64,000 nt of DNA from Mycolicibacterium nivoides (GCF_003855255.1 NZ_CP034072.1:2131238-2195237); one strand, 5' to 3'. Shown: positions 1 to 9,156, counted from the first letter of the stretch. Program-made: numbers and translations. Notes: generated by a model from the letters alone, not told the origin.

Positions 1-944
1 CCGTCGTCAAGGACGGACGGGTGGTGGAAAGCGGTCCACGAGAAAGGATCTACGAACAGCCCCAGGAGCAGTACACCCGCGACCTGTTGTCGGCATCGCT
101 GCTGCACACCGTGGATACCGGCCACCTGGCGCGGGCGGTCGAACCAGCCGGTTCGGCCGAACCCCTGCTGTCCGTGCGTGGCCTGCGCAAGAGTTATCCC
201 ACCCGGAGCCGACGGGAGCGCCGGACCGTGGTGGATGCGCTCGACTTCACCATCGGGCCCGCTGAGATCGTCGGCCTGGTCGGTGAATCGGGTTCCGGTA
301 AGTCGACGGTCGGGCGGATCGTCGCCGGGCTGCAGTATGCCGATTCCGGTGAGATCACGTTGTCCGGAGCGCGTTTCCCGACCGGGTTCGGCGACGGCGT
401 ACCGGCCTTGCCCCCCGCTGCGCGCCGTGACGTGCAGCTGGTGTTCCAGGATCCCTACTCCAGCCTGAATCCGCGCCGTACGGTGGCCCGGTCTCTCGCC
501 GAACCGCTGCGGGCGCAGCGGGTTGACGAGGCCGCCATCGCCGCCCGGGTGCGGCGCGCGGCCGACGACGCGAAGCTGTCCCGTTCGCTGCTGGACCGCT
601 ACCCTGCCGAATTGTCCGGTGGACAACGGCAGCGTGCCGCGATCGCCCGGGCACTGGTCTTGCAGCCCCGGTTGATCGTCGCCGACGAGGCCTTGTCCTC
701 CCTGGACGTCACCACCCAGAGCGAGATCATTTCGCTCGTCCGCCAGCTTGTCCGGGAGCAGCACACCGCATTCCTGTTCATCACTCACGACCTGGGCGTG
801 GTGTCTTCGATCGCACACCGGGTGATCGTGCTGGGACCGGACGGGGTGCAGGAAAGCGGCGTCACCTCCGAGGTCTTCGCGAACCCACGCTCGGCCTATA
901 CCCGCAAGCTGCTCGACGCGATCCCACGTCTGAAGGCCTCATGA
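1..944 (+). CDS. Fused peptide/nickel-type ABC transporter ATPase (C-terminal part, 5' end outside window)
   Basis: This is a cytoplasmic ATPase of a Dpp/Opp-type importer. The window opens inside the gene: the first codons read VVKDGRVVESG, the usual end of a first nucleotide-binding domain, and a second complete domain follows, so the intact protein is probably a DppD-DppF fusion. The second domain shows Walker A (GESGSGKST), the LSGGQRQR signature, Walker B (LIVADEALSSLD) and the THD switch. Its TGA overlaps the next ATG as ATGA, so it is translationally coupled to the two permease genes. A GTG at 21 could be read as a start but lies inside the first domain. The substrate cannot be read from this subunit. 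Confidence 0.9.
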   Translation, partial: VVKDGRVVESGPRERIYEQPQEQYTRDLLSASLLHTVDTGHLARAVEPAGSAEPLLSVRGLRKSYPTRSRRERRTVVDALDFTIGPAEIVGLVGESGSGKSTVGRIVAGLQYADSGEITLSGARFPTGFGDGVPALPPAARRDVQLVFQDPYSSLNPRRTVARSLAEPLRAQRVDEAAIAARVRRAADDAKLSRSLLDRYPAELSGGQRQRAAIARALVLQPRLIVADEALSSLDVTTQSEIISLVRQLVREQHTAFLFITHDLGVVSSIAHRVIVLGPDGVQESGVTSEVFANPRSAYTRKLLDAIPRLKAS

Positions 945-1882
945 CCGATCTGCTGTTCAAACCGTCTGTCGCCATTGGCATCCCGGAACCCGTACGCCGC
1001 GGTCGGCTGCACTCATTCCTGCGTGACCCCGGCCTCGTGGTGGGTTCGGCCCTGGTCGGCCTCGTCCTGCTGGCCGCACTCGTGGCACCCCTGATCGCCG
1101 CCGCTGTGGGCCACGGCCCCAATGAACAATTCCCCGATGAAACTCTCGACGCGGCCGGGCTGCCGATCACCGGTGGACACGGATTCCTGTTGGGGGCCGA
1201 CGGGAGCGGTCGAGATGTGCTCATCCGCACGCTCTACGGGGCGCGGGTGTCCCTGGCCATCGGGATTCCCGCCACCACCATCGCCATGCTCGTCGGACTC
1301 GTGGTGGGGCTCACCGGAGGGTACTTCGGCGGCCGGATCGACGCCGCGCTCTCCGAGGTGACCAACATCGCGCTGGCTTTTCCCTTTCTGGTGACGGCAC
1401 TCAGCGTGGTGACGCTCAACCGCGGCACGGCCGGCTCGACCGTAGTTGACCCGATCATCGTGGTGATCGGCATCATCGCGCTGTTCTCGTGGACGTATTT
1501 CGCTCGACTGGTGCGCAATTCGGTGGTCGAGATCAAGTCCAAGCCGTTCGTGCTCGCCGCGATCGGCGCGGGCAGTTCACCGACCCGGGTGATCCTGCGC
1601 GAGATCCTGCCGAACATCGCACCGACCGTCGTCATCTACTGGGCCGTGCAACTTCCGATCAACATCATCGCGGAGGCATCGTTGTCCTACCTCGGCGTCG
1701 GGATCAGACCGCCCACACCGAGCTGGGGCACGATGATCGCCAACGCCCAGGATTCCGCGCTCTACCAGACTCAGCCGCTGATGCTCATCGCCCCCGCGGG
1801 GGCACTGTTCCTCACCGTGCTCGGCTTCAACGTGCTCAGCACGGCGCTGCGCAATCGCTTCGACCCGGGTGCCGCCCGATGA
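941..1882 (+). CDS. DppC/OppC-type ABC transporter permease
   Basis: Inner-membrane permease of 313 residues, the usual size for DppC. It has an N-terminal cytoplasmic tail, a first membrane segment near residues 30-55 (GLVVGSALVGLVLLAALVAP), a periplasmic loop with the GRDVLIRTLYGARVSL region, and a five-helix permease core. The EAA-type coupling segment is visible around AAIGAGSSPTRVILREILPN. The start overlaps the stop of the upstream ATPase (ATGA), and its own stop overlaps the next gene in the same way. It forms one transporter with the ATPase, the second permease and the lipoprotein that follow; context suggests an organosulfur or peptide-like substrate, which is inference. Confidence 0.92.
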   Translation: MTDLLFKPSVAIGIPEPVRRGRLHSFLRDPGLVVGSALVGLVLLAALVAPLIAAAVGHGPNEQFPDETLDAAGLPITGGHGFLLGADGSGRDVLIRTLYGARVSLAIGIPATTIAMLVGLVVGLTGGYFGGRIDAALSEVTNIALAFPFLVTALSVVTLNRGTAGSTVVDPIIVVIGIIALFSWTYFARLVRNSVVEIKSKPFVLAAIGAGSSPTRVILREILPNIAPTVVIYWAVQLPINIIAEASLSYLGVGIRPPTPSWGTMIANAQDSALYQTQPLMLIAPAGALFLTVLGFNVLSTALRNRFDPGAAR

Positions 1883-2862
1883 CGCGAACCCTGCTCTGGC
1901 GTTCGGCACGCATGGTGCTGACGGTGTTCGCCGTGGTACTGGTGACGTTCGGGCTCACCAAGGTCGCCTACCAGAACCCGGCCCGGATGTTGGCCCCGGA
2001 GAACGCGTCCCAGCAGACCGTCGATGCCATCGCCAACAGCCTGCGGCTCAACGACCCCTGGTTCGTCCAGCTCTGGCATTACGTTGTGCGCGGTCCGGAG
2101 ATCAAGGGAACACCCACCGGATTGCTGAACTGGCCGCCGAGCCTCGGGTACTCGTACCGAGAACAACGTCCGGTCACCGATCTCATCCTGGAGAAGATCC
2201 CGGCCACGCTGAGCCTGGCCGTCGGTGCACTGGTGTTGTGGATCGCCTTGTCGATCCTGCTCGGAGTCTACGCAGCTCGTTCGCCCGGCAGCGTGTTCGA
2301 CGCCGTCACCTCCGGGTTCTCCTACGTGTTCTTGTCGATCCCGACCTTCGTCACCGGCGTGATCCTGTTGTTCTTGCTGTACTACCAGCTCTCCCTGGCC
2401 GGCCTGAAGTGGTTTCCCAGTGGCGGGTACGTGGCGTTGACCGCCTCACCCACCGAGTGGGCCCGGCACCTGCTGCTGCCGTGGCTGACCCTGGTGCTCG
2501 CCGAGCTCGGCCTGTTCCAGCGGGTGGTTCGCGCCTCGGTCCTGGAGGTCGCCAACAAGGACTACATCCGCACGGCACGCGCGAAAGGAGTAGCCCCACA
2601 TGGGGTTTACTTCAACCACGCCCTGTCGGCAGCACTCAATCCGATCCTGACCCTCGGCGCCATCGAGTTCGCCGCGATACTGGGCGGCGCCATCATCACC
2701 GAGCAGATCTTCGGTCTCGACGGGGTGGGGCGTCTGGCCGTCAGTGCCGCGAACAACGGGGATGCGCCCGTCGTGATCGGCTGCACCTTGCTCGGCGCTG
2801 TCATCTTCGTCGTGTCCACATTCGTCATCGACGTCATCACCGCAGCCCGCAGCGGCAAATAG
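1879..2862 (+). CDS. DppB/OppB-type ABC transporter permease
   Basis: Second permease of the importer, 327 residues. I chose the ATG at 1879 because it overlaps the previous TGA (ATGA) and gives a typical DppB N-terminus (MTRTLLWRSARM followed by a membrane helix). An open frame runs further upstream but only as an out-of-frame shadow of the DppC-type gene. The long periplasmic loop after helix 1 and the coupling segment RTARAKGVAPHGVYFNHAL are typical of the family. It heterodimerises with the DppC-type subunit. A 29-bp gap separates it from the binding-protein gene. Confidence 0.92.
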   Translation: MTRTLLWRSARMVLTVFAVVLVTFGLTKVAYQNPARMLAPENASQQTVDAIANSLRLNDPWFVQLWHYVVRGPEIKGTPTGLLNWPPSLGYSYREQRPVTDLILEKIPATLSLAVGALVLWIALSILLGVYAARSPGSVFDAVTSGFSYVFLSIPTFVTGVILLFLLYYQLSLAGLKWFPSGGYVALTASPTEWARHLLLPWLTLVLAELGLFQRVVRASVLEVANKDYIRTARAKGVAPHGVYFNHALSAALNPILTLGAIEFAAILGGAIITEQIFGLDGVGRLAVSAANNGDAPVVIGCTLLGAVIFVVSTFVIDVITAARSGK

Positions 2863-2891
2863 GCCGTCCCACAACACAAATGAGGAGCACA

Positions 2892-4661
2892 ATGAGCACA
2901 CCACGGACAGTGGTCGGCGCCTTGATCACGACGACCGCACTGCTCGTCGCCGCATGCGGTACCGACAAGGGCGAGTCGGCATCGCCGACCGACCCCAACA
3001 GCCTCTACGGCGGGACGCTGCAGATCGCCTCCGTCGGTGACGTCGACGCACTCGACCCGCTGATCGCCTACTCTGCCGAATCCTGGCAGGTGATCCGGGC
3101 GACCACCCGCCAGCTGGTCACCTATTCCGGCAACAAGGAGAGCATCGGCAAGGACACCCAGGTGGTCCCCGATCTCGCTGAGAGCTGGGATGTCAGCCCC
3201 GACGGCAAGACCTACACCTTCCACCTGCGCGACAACATCAACTACTCGGGCGCCGCGACCCGGCCGATCACCGCGCAGGATTTCGTGTACGCGGTGAAGC
3301 GCTTCCCCGACCCCAACGCCCAGGTCAGCGCCATCACCTACTACAACGCACTGTTCGACGGGTTCAAGGAATACGCCGATGAGTTCGCCAAGGTTCCCAC
3401 CGGCGATCTGGCCGCGGTCAAGAACTTCATCGATACCCACCAGATCAGCGGACTGAAGGCCCTGGACGACAAGACATTACAACTCACCCTGACCCGGCCG
3501 GCCAGTGATGTCCTCGACATCCTCACCCTCAACTTCGTCACCCCGCTGCCCGAGGAAGTGGTGTCGAAGTATTTCGCCGACAGCCTGGAGTTCCGCAAGA
3601 ACTACGCCTCCAGCGGCCCGTACTTCATCGAGTCCCTCGATCCGGGCAAGCAGCTGACCCTGGCCAAGGTGCCCGAATACCACTCCGACGGCGATCCGCG
3701 AAAGGCATACGCGGACAAGATCGTCTTCGACACCACGGTCAGCTCTGCCGACGCGGCCTCCCAGCAACTGCAGACCGGCACCGCCGATATCGGGCTGTAC
3801 GTCCGCGCCTATCCGGCCAATGTCATCGCCCAGTACAAGACGACCGCCCCGGACCAACTGCACACCTCGGCCAGCGGCTCGGCGATCTTCATCAGTCAGA
3901 ACAACCCTGCCGATCCGAAAACCCCTGCGCAGGAGGCATTCAAAGATCTGCGGGTGCGACAGGCGTTCAACTACTCGCTGAACCGGGCCGACGTGGTCCG
4001 TGGGCTCGGCGGCCCGGACTCCGCGATCCCCAGCAATGAGATCCTGACCTCGACGATCGTCGGGTACACCGGGAAGAACCCCTACCCCACCCCGGAAGAC
4101 AAGGGCGATCCGGAGAAGGCCAAGGCCTTGTTGGCCGAGGCCGGCAAGGCCGGCCTGCCGGTCAACGTGGCATACCGCAACAATCCGGAGTTCGAGAAGA
4201 TCGCCACCTCGGTGCAGACCGCTGCGGCCCGGTCCGGGATCAACGTCACGCTCACCCCGATCGCGGCCGACAGCTGGGGCGCCTTCGACGCGTTCCTCAG
4301 CGACAAGTCCAAGCTCGGCCAATGGGATCTGGCCATCACCAACTGGACTCCGGACTGGCAGGGCAACAGCGCCCGCATGACCCTGGGCGGCTGGCTGGAT
4401 TCGGACTTCGCCCCCGGCGGCACCTGGAACGGCGTCACCTACCACAACCCCAAACTCAACGAAGCCGTCAACCGCGCATTCGCCGCCAAGGATCCGACCG
4501 CCGACTGGCAGGAAGCCAACACGATCGCAACCGAGGATCTGGCCTGGTTCCCGTTGATCGAGCGGGTCAAGACCGTCCCGACGTCTGACCGGGTCACCAA
4601 CTGGACCTGGCAGTCACTCGGGAACAACGCCGACATCACCAATATCGCCGTCAACGGGTAG
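2892..4661 (+). CDS. Extracellular solute-binding lipoprotein, peptide/nickel family (SBP_bac_5)
   Basis: Substrate-binding lipoprotein of 589 residues, somewhat longer than a typical DppA. It has a short signal peptide with lipobox VAAC and Cys22 as the lipidation site. The start at ATG 2892 is preceded by GAGGAG at suitable spacing; the upstream ATG at 2880 overlaps that ribosome-binding site and is less likely. The body shows the family layout: GGTLQIASVGDVDALDP near the N-terminus, VVPDLAESWDVSPDGKTYTF, and LRVRQAFNYSLNRADVV in the middle. It should capture the ligand for the permease pair just upstream. The ligand is unknown; the adjoining flavin monooxygenase suggests a sulfur-containing organic compound. 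Confidence 0.92.
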   Translation: MSTPRTVVGALITTTALLVAACGTDKGESASPTDPNSLYGGTLQIASVGDVDALDPLIAYSAESWQVIRATTRQLVTYSGNKESIGKDTQVVPDLAESWDVSPDGKTYTFHLRDNINYSGAATRPITAQDFVYAVKRFPDPNAQVSAITYYNALFDGFKEYADEFAKVPTGDLAAVKNFIDTHQISGLKALDDKTLQLTLTRPASDVLDILTLNFVTPLPEEVVSKYFADSLEFRKNYASSGPYFIESLDPGKQLTLAKVPEYHSDGDPRKAYADKIVFDTTVSSADAASQQLQTGTADIGLYVRAYPANVIAQYKTTAPDQLHTSASGSAIFISQNNPADPKTPAQEAFKDLRVRQAFNYSLNRADVVRGLGGPDSAIPSNEILTSTIVGYTGKNPYPTPEDKGDPEKAKALLAEAGKAGLPVNVAYRNNPEFEKIATSVQTAAARSGINVTLTPIAADSWGAFDAFLSDKSKLGQWDLAITNWTPDWQGNSARMTLGGWLDSDFAPGGTWNGVTYHNPKLNEAVNRAFAAKDPTADWQEANTIATEDLAWFPLIERVKTVPTSDRVTNWTWQSLGNNADITNIAVNG

Positions 4662-4710
4662 CGCATCTCGCCGGCTGTCGCACCACCTCGAATTGAATTG
4701 AGCTGAACTC

Positions 4711-6093
4711 TTGGTCACCCCTGCACGAAAACGCCTCATCCTCAACGGTTTTGTCATGCCGACGGTCGGACACCTGTCCCCCGGACTCTGGCGGCATCCC
4801 GATGACGAGGCACACCGCTACCTCAAGCTGTCGTACTGGACCGATCTGGCCCGACTGCTGGAGTCCGGTGGCTTCGACGCGCTGTTCATCGCCGACGTGC
4901 TCGGCCCCATCGAGGTGTATCAAGGCAGCCACGACTCAGCGTTGCGCAATGCCACACAGATGCCGGTGAACGATCCGATCCTGGCGGTGTCGGCCATGGC
5001 GGCGGTGACCGAGCACCTGGGGTTCGGCGTCACCGCGTCGACGTCGTACACCCAGCCGTACCTGCTGGCCCGCAGCTTCTCCACGCTCGACCACCTGACC
5101 GACGGCAGGATCGCCTGGAACGTCGTCACATCCATGGTCGACAGCGCCGCCAGAAATCTGGGCCTGGACAAGCAATTCGACCACGACGACCGGTACAACC
5201 GGGCACAGGAGTTCCTCGACGTCACGTATCAACTCTGGGAAGGCTCGTGGGAGGACGACGCGGTGGTACGCGACCAGGCCGCCGGCGTCTACACAAACCC
5301 GGCGAAGGTGCATTCCATCGGCCACGTGGGTTCGTACTACCGCGTGCCCGGCCCGCATCTGTGTGAGCCGTCCCCGCAGCGCACTCCGGTGATCTTCCAG
5401 GCAGGTGCCTCGGCCCGAGGCCGCGAGTTCGCGGCCCGCAACGCCGAATTGGTCTTTCTCGGCGGGCGGGACGCCGCCGAGATCGGCCGCAGCGTGGCCG
5501 CCGTCAAGGATTTGGCAGCCAAGTTCGGGCGCAACCCGGATGCCATCAAGTTCGTCACCTCGGTCACGGTGGTGACCGCGGCCGATGAGCGGTCCGCCGC
5601 CGCGAAGTACCGCGATTACCAGTCGCACGGGAGCATCGAGGGTGCGTTGACCCTGTTCTCGGCCTTCACCGGAATCGACTGGTCTCAACACGATCTCGGC
5701 GAGATCATCACCCAGCGCGACACCAACGCATCGCAGTCCACCCTGGCGACCGGACAAGGACGCACGCTGCGTGAGGTTGCCGAATCCATGACGCTCGGCG
5801 GCCTGCACCCGACCATCGTCGGGTCGCCGCAACAGGTAGCCGACCAATTGGAAAGCCTGGCCGATGAAGCCGATCTGGACGGGTTCAACATCGCCTATGC
5901 CGTCAGCCCCGGCTCGTTCGCCGACTTCATCACCTACATCGTTCCCGAGCTGCGCTCGCGCGGTCGACTCGACACGTCCTATCGACCCGGCACATTGCGC
6001 GAGAAGCTCAGCGACAACGGGACGGCCAGACTTGCCGCGGATCATCCGGCGGCGCGATACCGCACCGAACTACCCATCGCGGCCCAGCAGTGA
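4711..6093 (+). CDS. NtaA/SnaA/DszA-family FMN-dependent monooxygenase (operon A)
   Basis: Two-component flavin monooxygenase of the bacterial luciferase superfamily, 460 residues. It should use reduced FMN from a separate reductase and O2 to oxygenate a small organic substrate. Family landmarks are LNGFVMPTVGHLSPGLWRHP at the N-terminus, GRIAWNVVTS in the middle, FQAGASARGREF, and a C-terminal IVPELRSRGR segment. The start is TTG at 4711: an in-frame TGA lies at 4699-4701, and the next candidate, ATG 4756, would remove the first strand. The ribosome-binding site is weak. The gene sits between two ABC importers on the same strand, and its stop overlaps the next GTG (GTGA). No flavin reductase gene lies in the window. 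Confidence 0.9.
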   Translation: MVTPARKRLILNGFVMPTVGHLSPGLWRHPDDEAHRYLKLSYWTDLARLLESGGFDALFIADVLGPIEVYQGSHDSALRNATQMPVNDPILAVSAMAAVTEHLGFGVTASTSYTQPYLLARSFSTLDHLTDGRIAWNVVTSMVDSAARNLGLDKQFDHDDRYNRAQEFLDVTYQLWEGSWEDDAVVRDQAAGVYTNPAKVHSIGHVGSYYRVPGPHLCEPSPQRTPVIFQAGASARGREFAARNAELVFLGGRDAAEIGRSVAAVKDLAAKFGRNPDAIKFVTSVTVVTAADERSAAAKYRDYQSHGSIEGALTLFSAFTGIDWSQHDLGEIITQRDTNASQSTLATGQGRTLREVAESMTLGGLHPTIVGSPQQVADQLESLADEADLDGFNIAYAVSPGSFADFITYIVPELRSRGRLDTSYRPGTLREKLSDNGTARLAADHPAARYRTELPIAAQQ

Positions 6094-6914
6094 GCAGGGC
6101 CGCCACCACACCACTGCTCGATGATCGGCCCGTCGGCGAATCGGTGGTGCGCCTGCAGGACATCACGAAAACCTATCCACATCACGAGCACGGACGGTTC
6201 ACCGCACTCGATGGGGTGAACCTCGACATCGGACGCGGCAGCGTGCACGGCATCGCAGGCTTCAGCGGCGCAGGCAAGTCGACACTGCTGCGCAGCATCA
6301 ACCTGCTGGAGCGTCCCGATTCTGGTGCGGTGCTGCTCAACGGTGAAGATCTCACGTCGCTACCCGAGAAGGTGTTGCGGGAGAGGCGCCGCAAGGTCGG
6401 GATGATCTTCCAGGAGTTCAACCTGCTCGCCAACCGAACGGTGCTGGAGAACGTCGAATTGCCGTTGCGGCTGGCCAAGATCGGCACTCGGTTGCGCCGC
6501 GAGCGCGCCGCGGCGGCGCTCGCGGCCGTGGGTCTGGCCGACAAGGCGGGCGGATATCCCGAGAAGCTCAGCGGCGGCCAGAAACAACGCGTGGGCATCG
6601 CCCGGGCACTGGTCACCGAACCGGATGTGCTGTTGTGCGACGAGGCGACATCGGCACTCGACCCGCGGACCACCGACGAGATCCTGGAACTGCTGCGGGG
6701 AATCAATGCCGAACGCGGCATCACGATCGTCGTCGTCACCCACGAGGTGCACGTGATCAACGCGGTGTGCGATCGCGTCTCGGTGATGGAACAGGGCCGG
6801 GTCGTCGAAGACTTCAGGCTCGGCACGCCGATCCGGCCGCAGTCACCGATCGCCCGCTATCTGTTCGGGCTGGCCGAACGCCCCACGCGGGGTTGGGAGG
6901 TTCTCGGTGATTGA
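6090..6914 (+). CDS. MetN-type ABC transporter ATPase without a NIL domain
   Basis: Cytoplasmic ATPase of a MetNIQ-like importer, 274 residues. Walker A (GFSGAGKST, residues 57-65), LSGGQKQR, Walker B (VLLCDEATSALD) and the THE switch are present. Typical MetN is about 340 residues and carries a C-terminal NIL domain that senses cytoplasmic ligand; this protein ends shortly after the ATPase core, so that feedback domain is missing. The GTG start overlaps the stop of the monooxygenase (GTGA), and its own end overlaps the permease start by 8 bp, so four genes are tightly coupled. Without the NIL domain a methionine assignment is unsafe; a related thioether is possible. Confidence 0.88.
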   Translation: MSRAATTPLLDDRPVGESVVRLQDITKTYPHHEHGRFTALDGVNLDIGRGSVHGIAGFSGAGKSTLLRSINLLERPDSGAVLLNGEDLTSLPEKVLRERRRKVGMIFQEFNLLANRTVLENVELPLRLAKIGTRLRRERAAAALAAVGLADKAGGYPEKLSGGQKQRVGIARALVTEPDVLLCDEATSALDPRTTDEILELLRGINAERGITIVVVTHEVHVINAVCDRVSVMEQGRVVEDFRLGTPIRPQSPIARYLFGLAERPTRGWEVLGD

Positions 6915-7575
6915 GAAGATCCACTCCGTACTACCCGAAATCGGGTTGGCGACCGCTCAGACCGCCTACATGCTGGCGCTGACGTTGGTGATCGCGCTCG
7001 TCTTCGGCGGGGCGTTGGGCGTATGGCTCTACGTCGTGCGGCCCGCCTCACTGGCCCCGAAAAGGTCGCTGTACATCGTGCTGGACGCGGTCGTGAACTT
7101 CGTGCGGTCGTTTCCGTTCCTGATCCTGTTGGTCTCGGTCATCCCGTTCACCCGGTTCGTCGTCGGCACCGCAATCGGCACGACGGCCGTCGTCGTGCCG
7201 CTATCCATCAGCGCCATACCGGAATTCGCGCGCCTCGTAGAACAGGCGCTACTAGACGTCCGGGCCGGCGTTGTCGATGCGGGACGCGCATTCGGCGGCG
7301 GACGACTTCAGATCATCCGCCATGTTCTGCTCGTCGAGGCCCGTCCGGGATTGATCAACGCCTTCACCATCCTCAGCGTGATCTACCTATCGGCCACCAC
7401 GGTGGCCGGGCTCGTCGGCGGCGGAGGGCTGGGCAACTTCGCCATCACACACGGCTACTACCGCTACGAACCGATGGTCATGGTCGCCACCGTTCTGGTG
7501 ATCATCGTGTGGGTCCAGCTCATCCAGACCATCGGCAGCTTCTTCGTGCGCCGCACCGACAAGCGCCGGCGCTGA
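6907..7575 (+). CDS. MetI-type ABC transporter permease (operon A)
   Basis: Inner-membrane permease of 222 residues with the MetI layout of about five helices. Visible family features are VVNFVRSFPFLILLVSVIPFTR, the coupling segment DAGRAFGGGRLQIIRHVLLVEARPG, and GGGGLGNFAITHGYYRYEP near the C-terminus. It would homodimerise and pair with the ATPase encoded just upstream, whose 3' end it overlaps by 8 bp (start GTG at 6907). The resemblance to the permease at 26006 suggests both importers derive from one ancestral module. The ligand is inferred to be methionine-like but is unproven. Confidence 0.9.
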   Translation: MIEKIHSVLPEIGLATAQTAYMLALTLVIALVFGGALGVWLYVVRPASLAPKRSLYIVLDAVVNFVRSFPFLILLVSVIPFTRFVVGTAIGTTAVVVPLSISAIPEFARLVEQALLDVRAGVVDAGRAFGGGRLQIIRHVLLVEARPGLINAFTILSVIYLSATTVAGLVGGGGLGNFAITHGYYRYEPMVMVATVLVIIVWVQLIQTIGSFFVRRTDKRRR

Positions 7576-7624
7576 TCCCGGTTCACCCGGATCCGATCCC
7601 AAGTAGGGCAAGTAAGGAATGAGA

Positions 7625-8467
7625 ATGAAAAGACACACACCACACCGGTCGATCCTCACGTCGAGCCTGCTCGCGTTGTCCCTGCTGATCGTCTCAGCAT
7701 GCAGCCAGGTGACGGGCCTGTCCAGCGGCGGCAGCGATGACAAGACCATCAAGTTCGTCTCGACGAACATCGCCCTCTACGAGGACACCACGAAGGTGCT
7801 TGCCGACGAGGTGGCCAAGCACGGTTACAAACTTGACTACAAGTTCATCACCGACGGTCCAGAGCTCAATGCCGCCGTAGAGAGCGGCGAAGCCGACGCC
7901 ACATACCACCAGCATCAGGCCTACCTGGACTACTACGACCGCCAGTTCGACGGTCACCTGGTCGCGGCGTTCGATGCGTTCGTCGATCCGAGCGGTCTGT
8001 TCTCCAAGAAATGGAAATCCATCCAGGACCTGCCCAACGGTGCGCTGGTCACTGCACACGTCGATCCGTCCAACTACTACCGGCCGTTCCTCATGCTGGC
8101 CGACGCGGGTCTGATCAAGCTACGGCCCGGTGTCGATCCGCTCTCGATCACCGAGAAGGACATCGTCGAGAATCCGAGAAACATCAAGATCCAGGGCCTG
8201 GACTACGCCCTGCTGCCCAAGGCGCTGGATGACGCGGACGCGGGCTTCCTCTACGGATCCCAGGCCGCCGACATCGGTATCGACTTCAGCACCGCACTGG
8301 TCACCGAAACCAAGCAGAATCAGTCGCCCGACGTGATCGCCGTCAAGGACGGGCAGCAGAACAGCGAGAAGATCCAGGCGCTCAAGGAGGCCTATCAGTC
8401 CGACGCGATCAAAGAGCAGCTGGTGAAATCCTTCGGCGGCAAGCAGGTGGTGCTCCCCGCGTGGTGA
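7625..8467 (+). CDS. MetQ/NlpA-family substrate-binding lipoprotein (operon A)
   Basis: Binding lipoprotein of a MetNIQ-type importer, 280 residues. I chose ATG 7625 over ATG 7619 because AAGGA ends directly at the first ATG but sits 6 bases from the second. The signal peptide ends in lipobox VSAC with Cys26 as the lipidated residue. The mature part shows NlpA-family features such as ADATYHQHQAYLDYYDRQF and ALVTAHVDPSNYYRPFLML. It is the last gene of the plus-strand run starting at the left edge; a strong hairpin follows at 8489-8518. The substrate is unknown: the DPSNYYRP segment is near the region that contacts methionine in classic MetQ but is not identical to the form I recall. Confidence 0.88.
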   Translation: MKRHTPHRSILTSSLLALSLLIVSACSQVTGLSSGGSDDKTIKFVSTNIALYEDTTKVLADEVAKHGYKLDYKFITDGPELNAAVESGEADATYHQHQAYLDYYDRQFDGHLVAAFDAFVDPSGLFSKKWKSIQDLPNGALVTAHVDPSNYYRPFLMLADAGLIKLRPGVDPLSITEKDIVENPRNIKIQGLDYALLPKALDDADAGFLYGSQAADIGIDFSTALVTETKQNQSPDVIAVKDGQQNSEKIQALKEAYQSDAIKEQLVKSFGGKQVVLPAW

Positions 8468-8488
8468 GAATCTGATCGCGCGCACGTG

Positions 8489-8518
8489 GGGCCGGGCCGA
8501 TTCCGATCGGTCCGGCCC
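8489..8518. terminator. Hairpin between convergent genes, probable bidirectional terminator
   Basis: The arms GGGCCGG and CCGGCCC pair perfectly, followed inward by CCGA/TCGG across a single G-T step, with a 6-nt loop (TTCCGA). The element fills the 58-bp gap between the convergent MetQ-type and methyltransferase genes. There is no T-tract, which is common for mycobacterial terminators, so the call rests on the dyad and its position. Confidence 0.55.
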
Positions 8519-8525
8519 TGCGGCG

Positions 8526-9092
8526 TCACCGGCCAGACACGGCCGGGCCCGGGAGGCGTGCCAGCAGCCAGGCCTCGCCGTCGCCCTCCCCCGCCGCCAA
8601 CACGTCGAGCTCGGTGAAGGCGGAGACAAGCTCACCGGGAGCGGCCCGGAACCGTCCCGGTGCCGCGCCGACCTCGCTGAGGACGCAGATCGCCAGCAAT
8701 CCGCCTGGGGCCAAGCGTTTGACGACCGTGTCGTCGAGTCGACTGTCGCGGAACCGGTGACAGACGATCACATCCACCGGCGGACCCGGCGGCAGACCGT
8801 CGTCGAGGTCGACCACATCGAAACGGCAGCGGGAGGCGACGCCGCACCGTGCCGCCAGCTCCGTGGCCTGCTCGATGGCGATCGCAGACACGTCGATCCC
8901 CCAGACATCCAGACCGCGCCGGGCCAGCCATACCGAGCCGAGTCCCTGGCCGCAGGCGAGGTCGAGCGCTGTTCCGCGCACCGGAAAAGCGTCGGTGTGG
9001 GCGGCGAAGGCGGGTGGCGGCGTGGGTTCGCCGGCCGGCCCACGGCGGCTGGAGTACGTCGCGTCCCACCGGATGCGGTCATCCTCGCTCAC
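8526..9092 (-). CDS. Class I SAM-dependent methyltransferase
   Basis: Small soluble methyltransferase of 188 residues. Motif I is clear (LDLACGQGLGSVWLARRG), followed by the acidic strand WGIDVSA and a motif II/III region VDLDDGLPPGPPVDVIVCHR. The size and start (DDRIRWDATYSSRRGP) resemble the tellurite-resistance or thiopurine methyltransferase-like group, which methylates small soft nucleophiles, but the acceptor cannot be read. The start is GTG at 9092. It is divergent from the quinone oxidoreductase and convergent with operon A. Whether it belongs functionally to the sulfur island is unknown. Confidence 0.85.
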   Translation of the reverse strand: MSEDDRIRWDATYSSRRGPAGEPTPPPAFAAHTDAFPVRGTALDLACGQGLGSVWLARRGLDVWGIDVSAIAIEQATELAARCGVASRCRFDVVDLDDGLPPGPPVDVIVCHRFRDSRLDDTVVKRLAPGGLLAICVLSEVGAAPGRFRAAPGELVSAFTELDVLAAGEGDGEAWLLARLPGPAVSGR

Positions 9093-9156
9093 CTCGCCAA
9101 CCCTACGGAATCACCGGAAAGGGAATAGCGGCGATACAGCTGGGGTTGGCCACTTC

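Noticed and set aside
1869..2891. Upstream extension of the SBP frame over the DppB-type gene
   Set aside because: The true start is ATG 2892 with GAGGAG and a lipoprotein signal peptide; the extension is Arg/Pro-rich shadow sequence.
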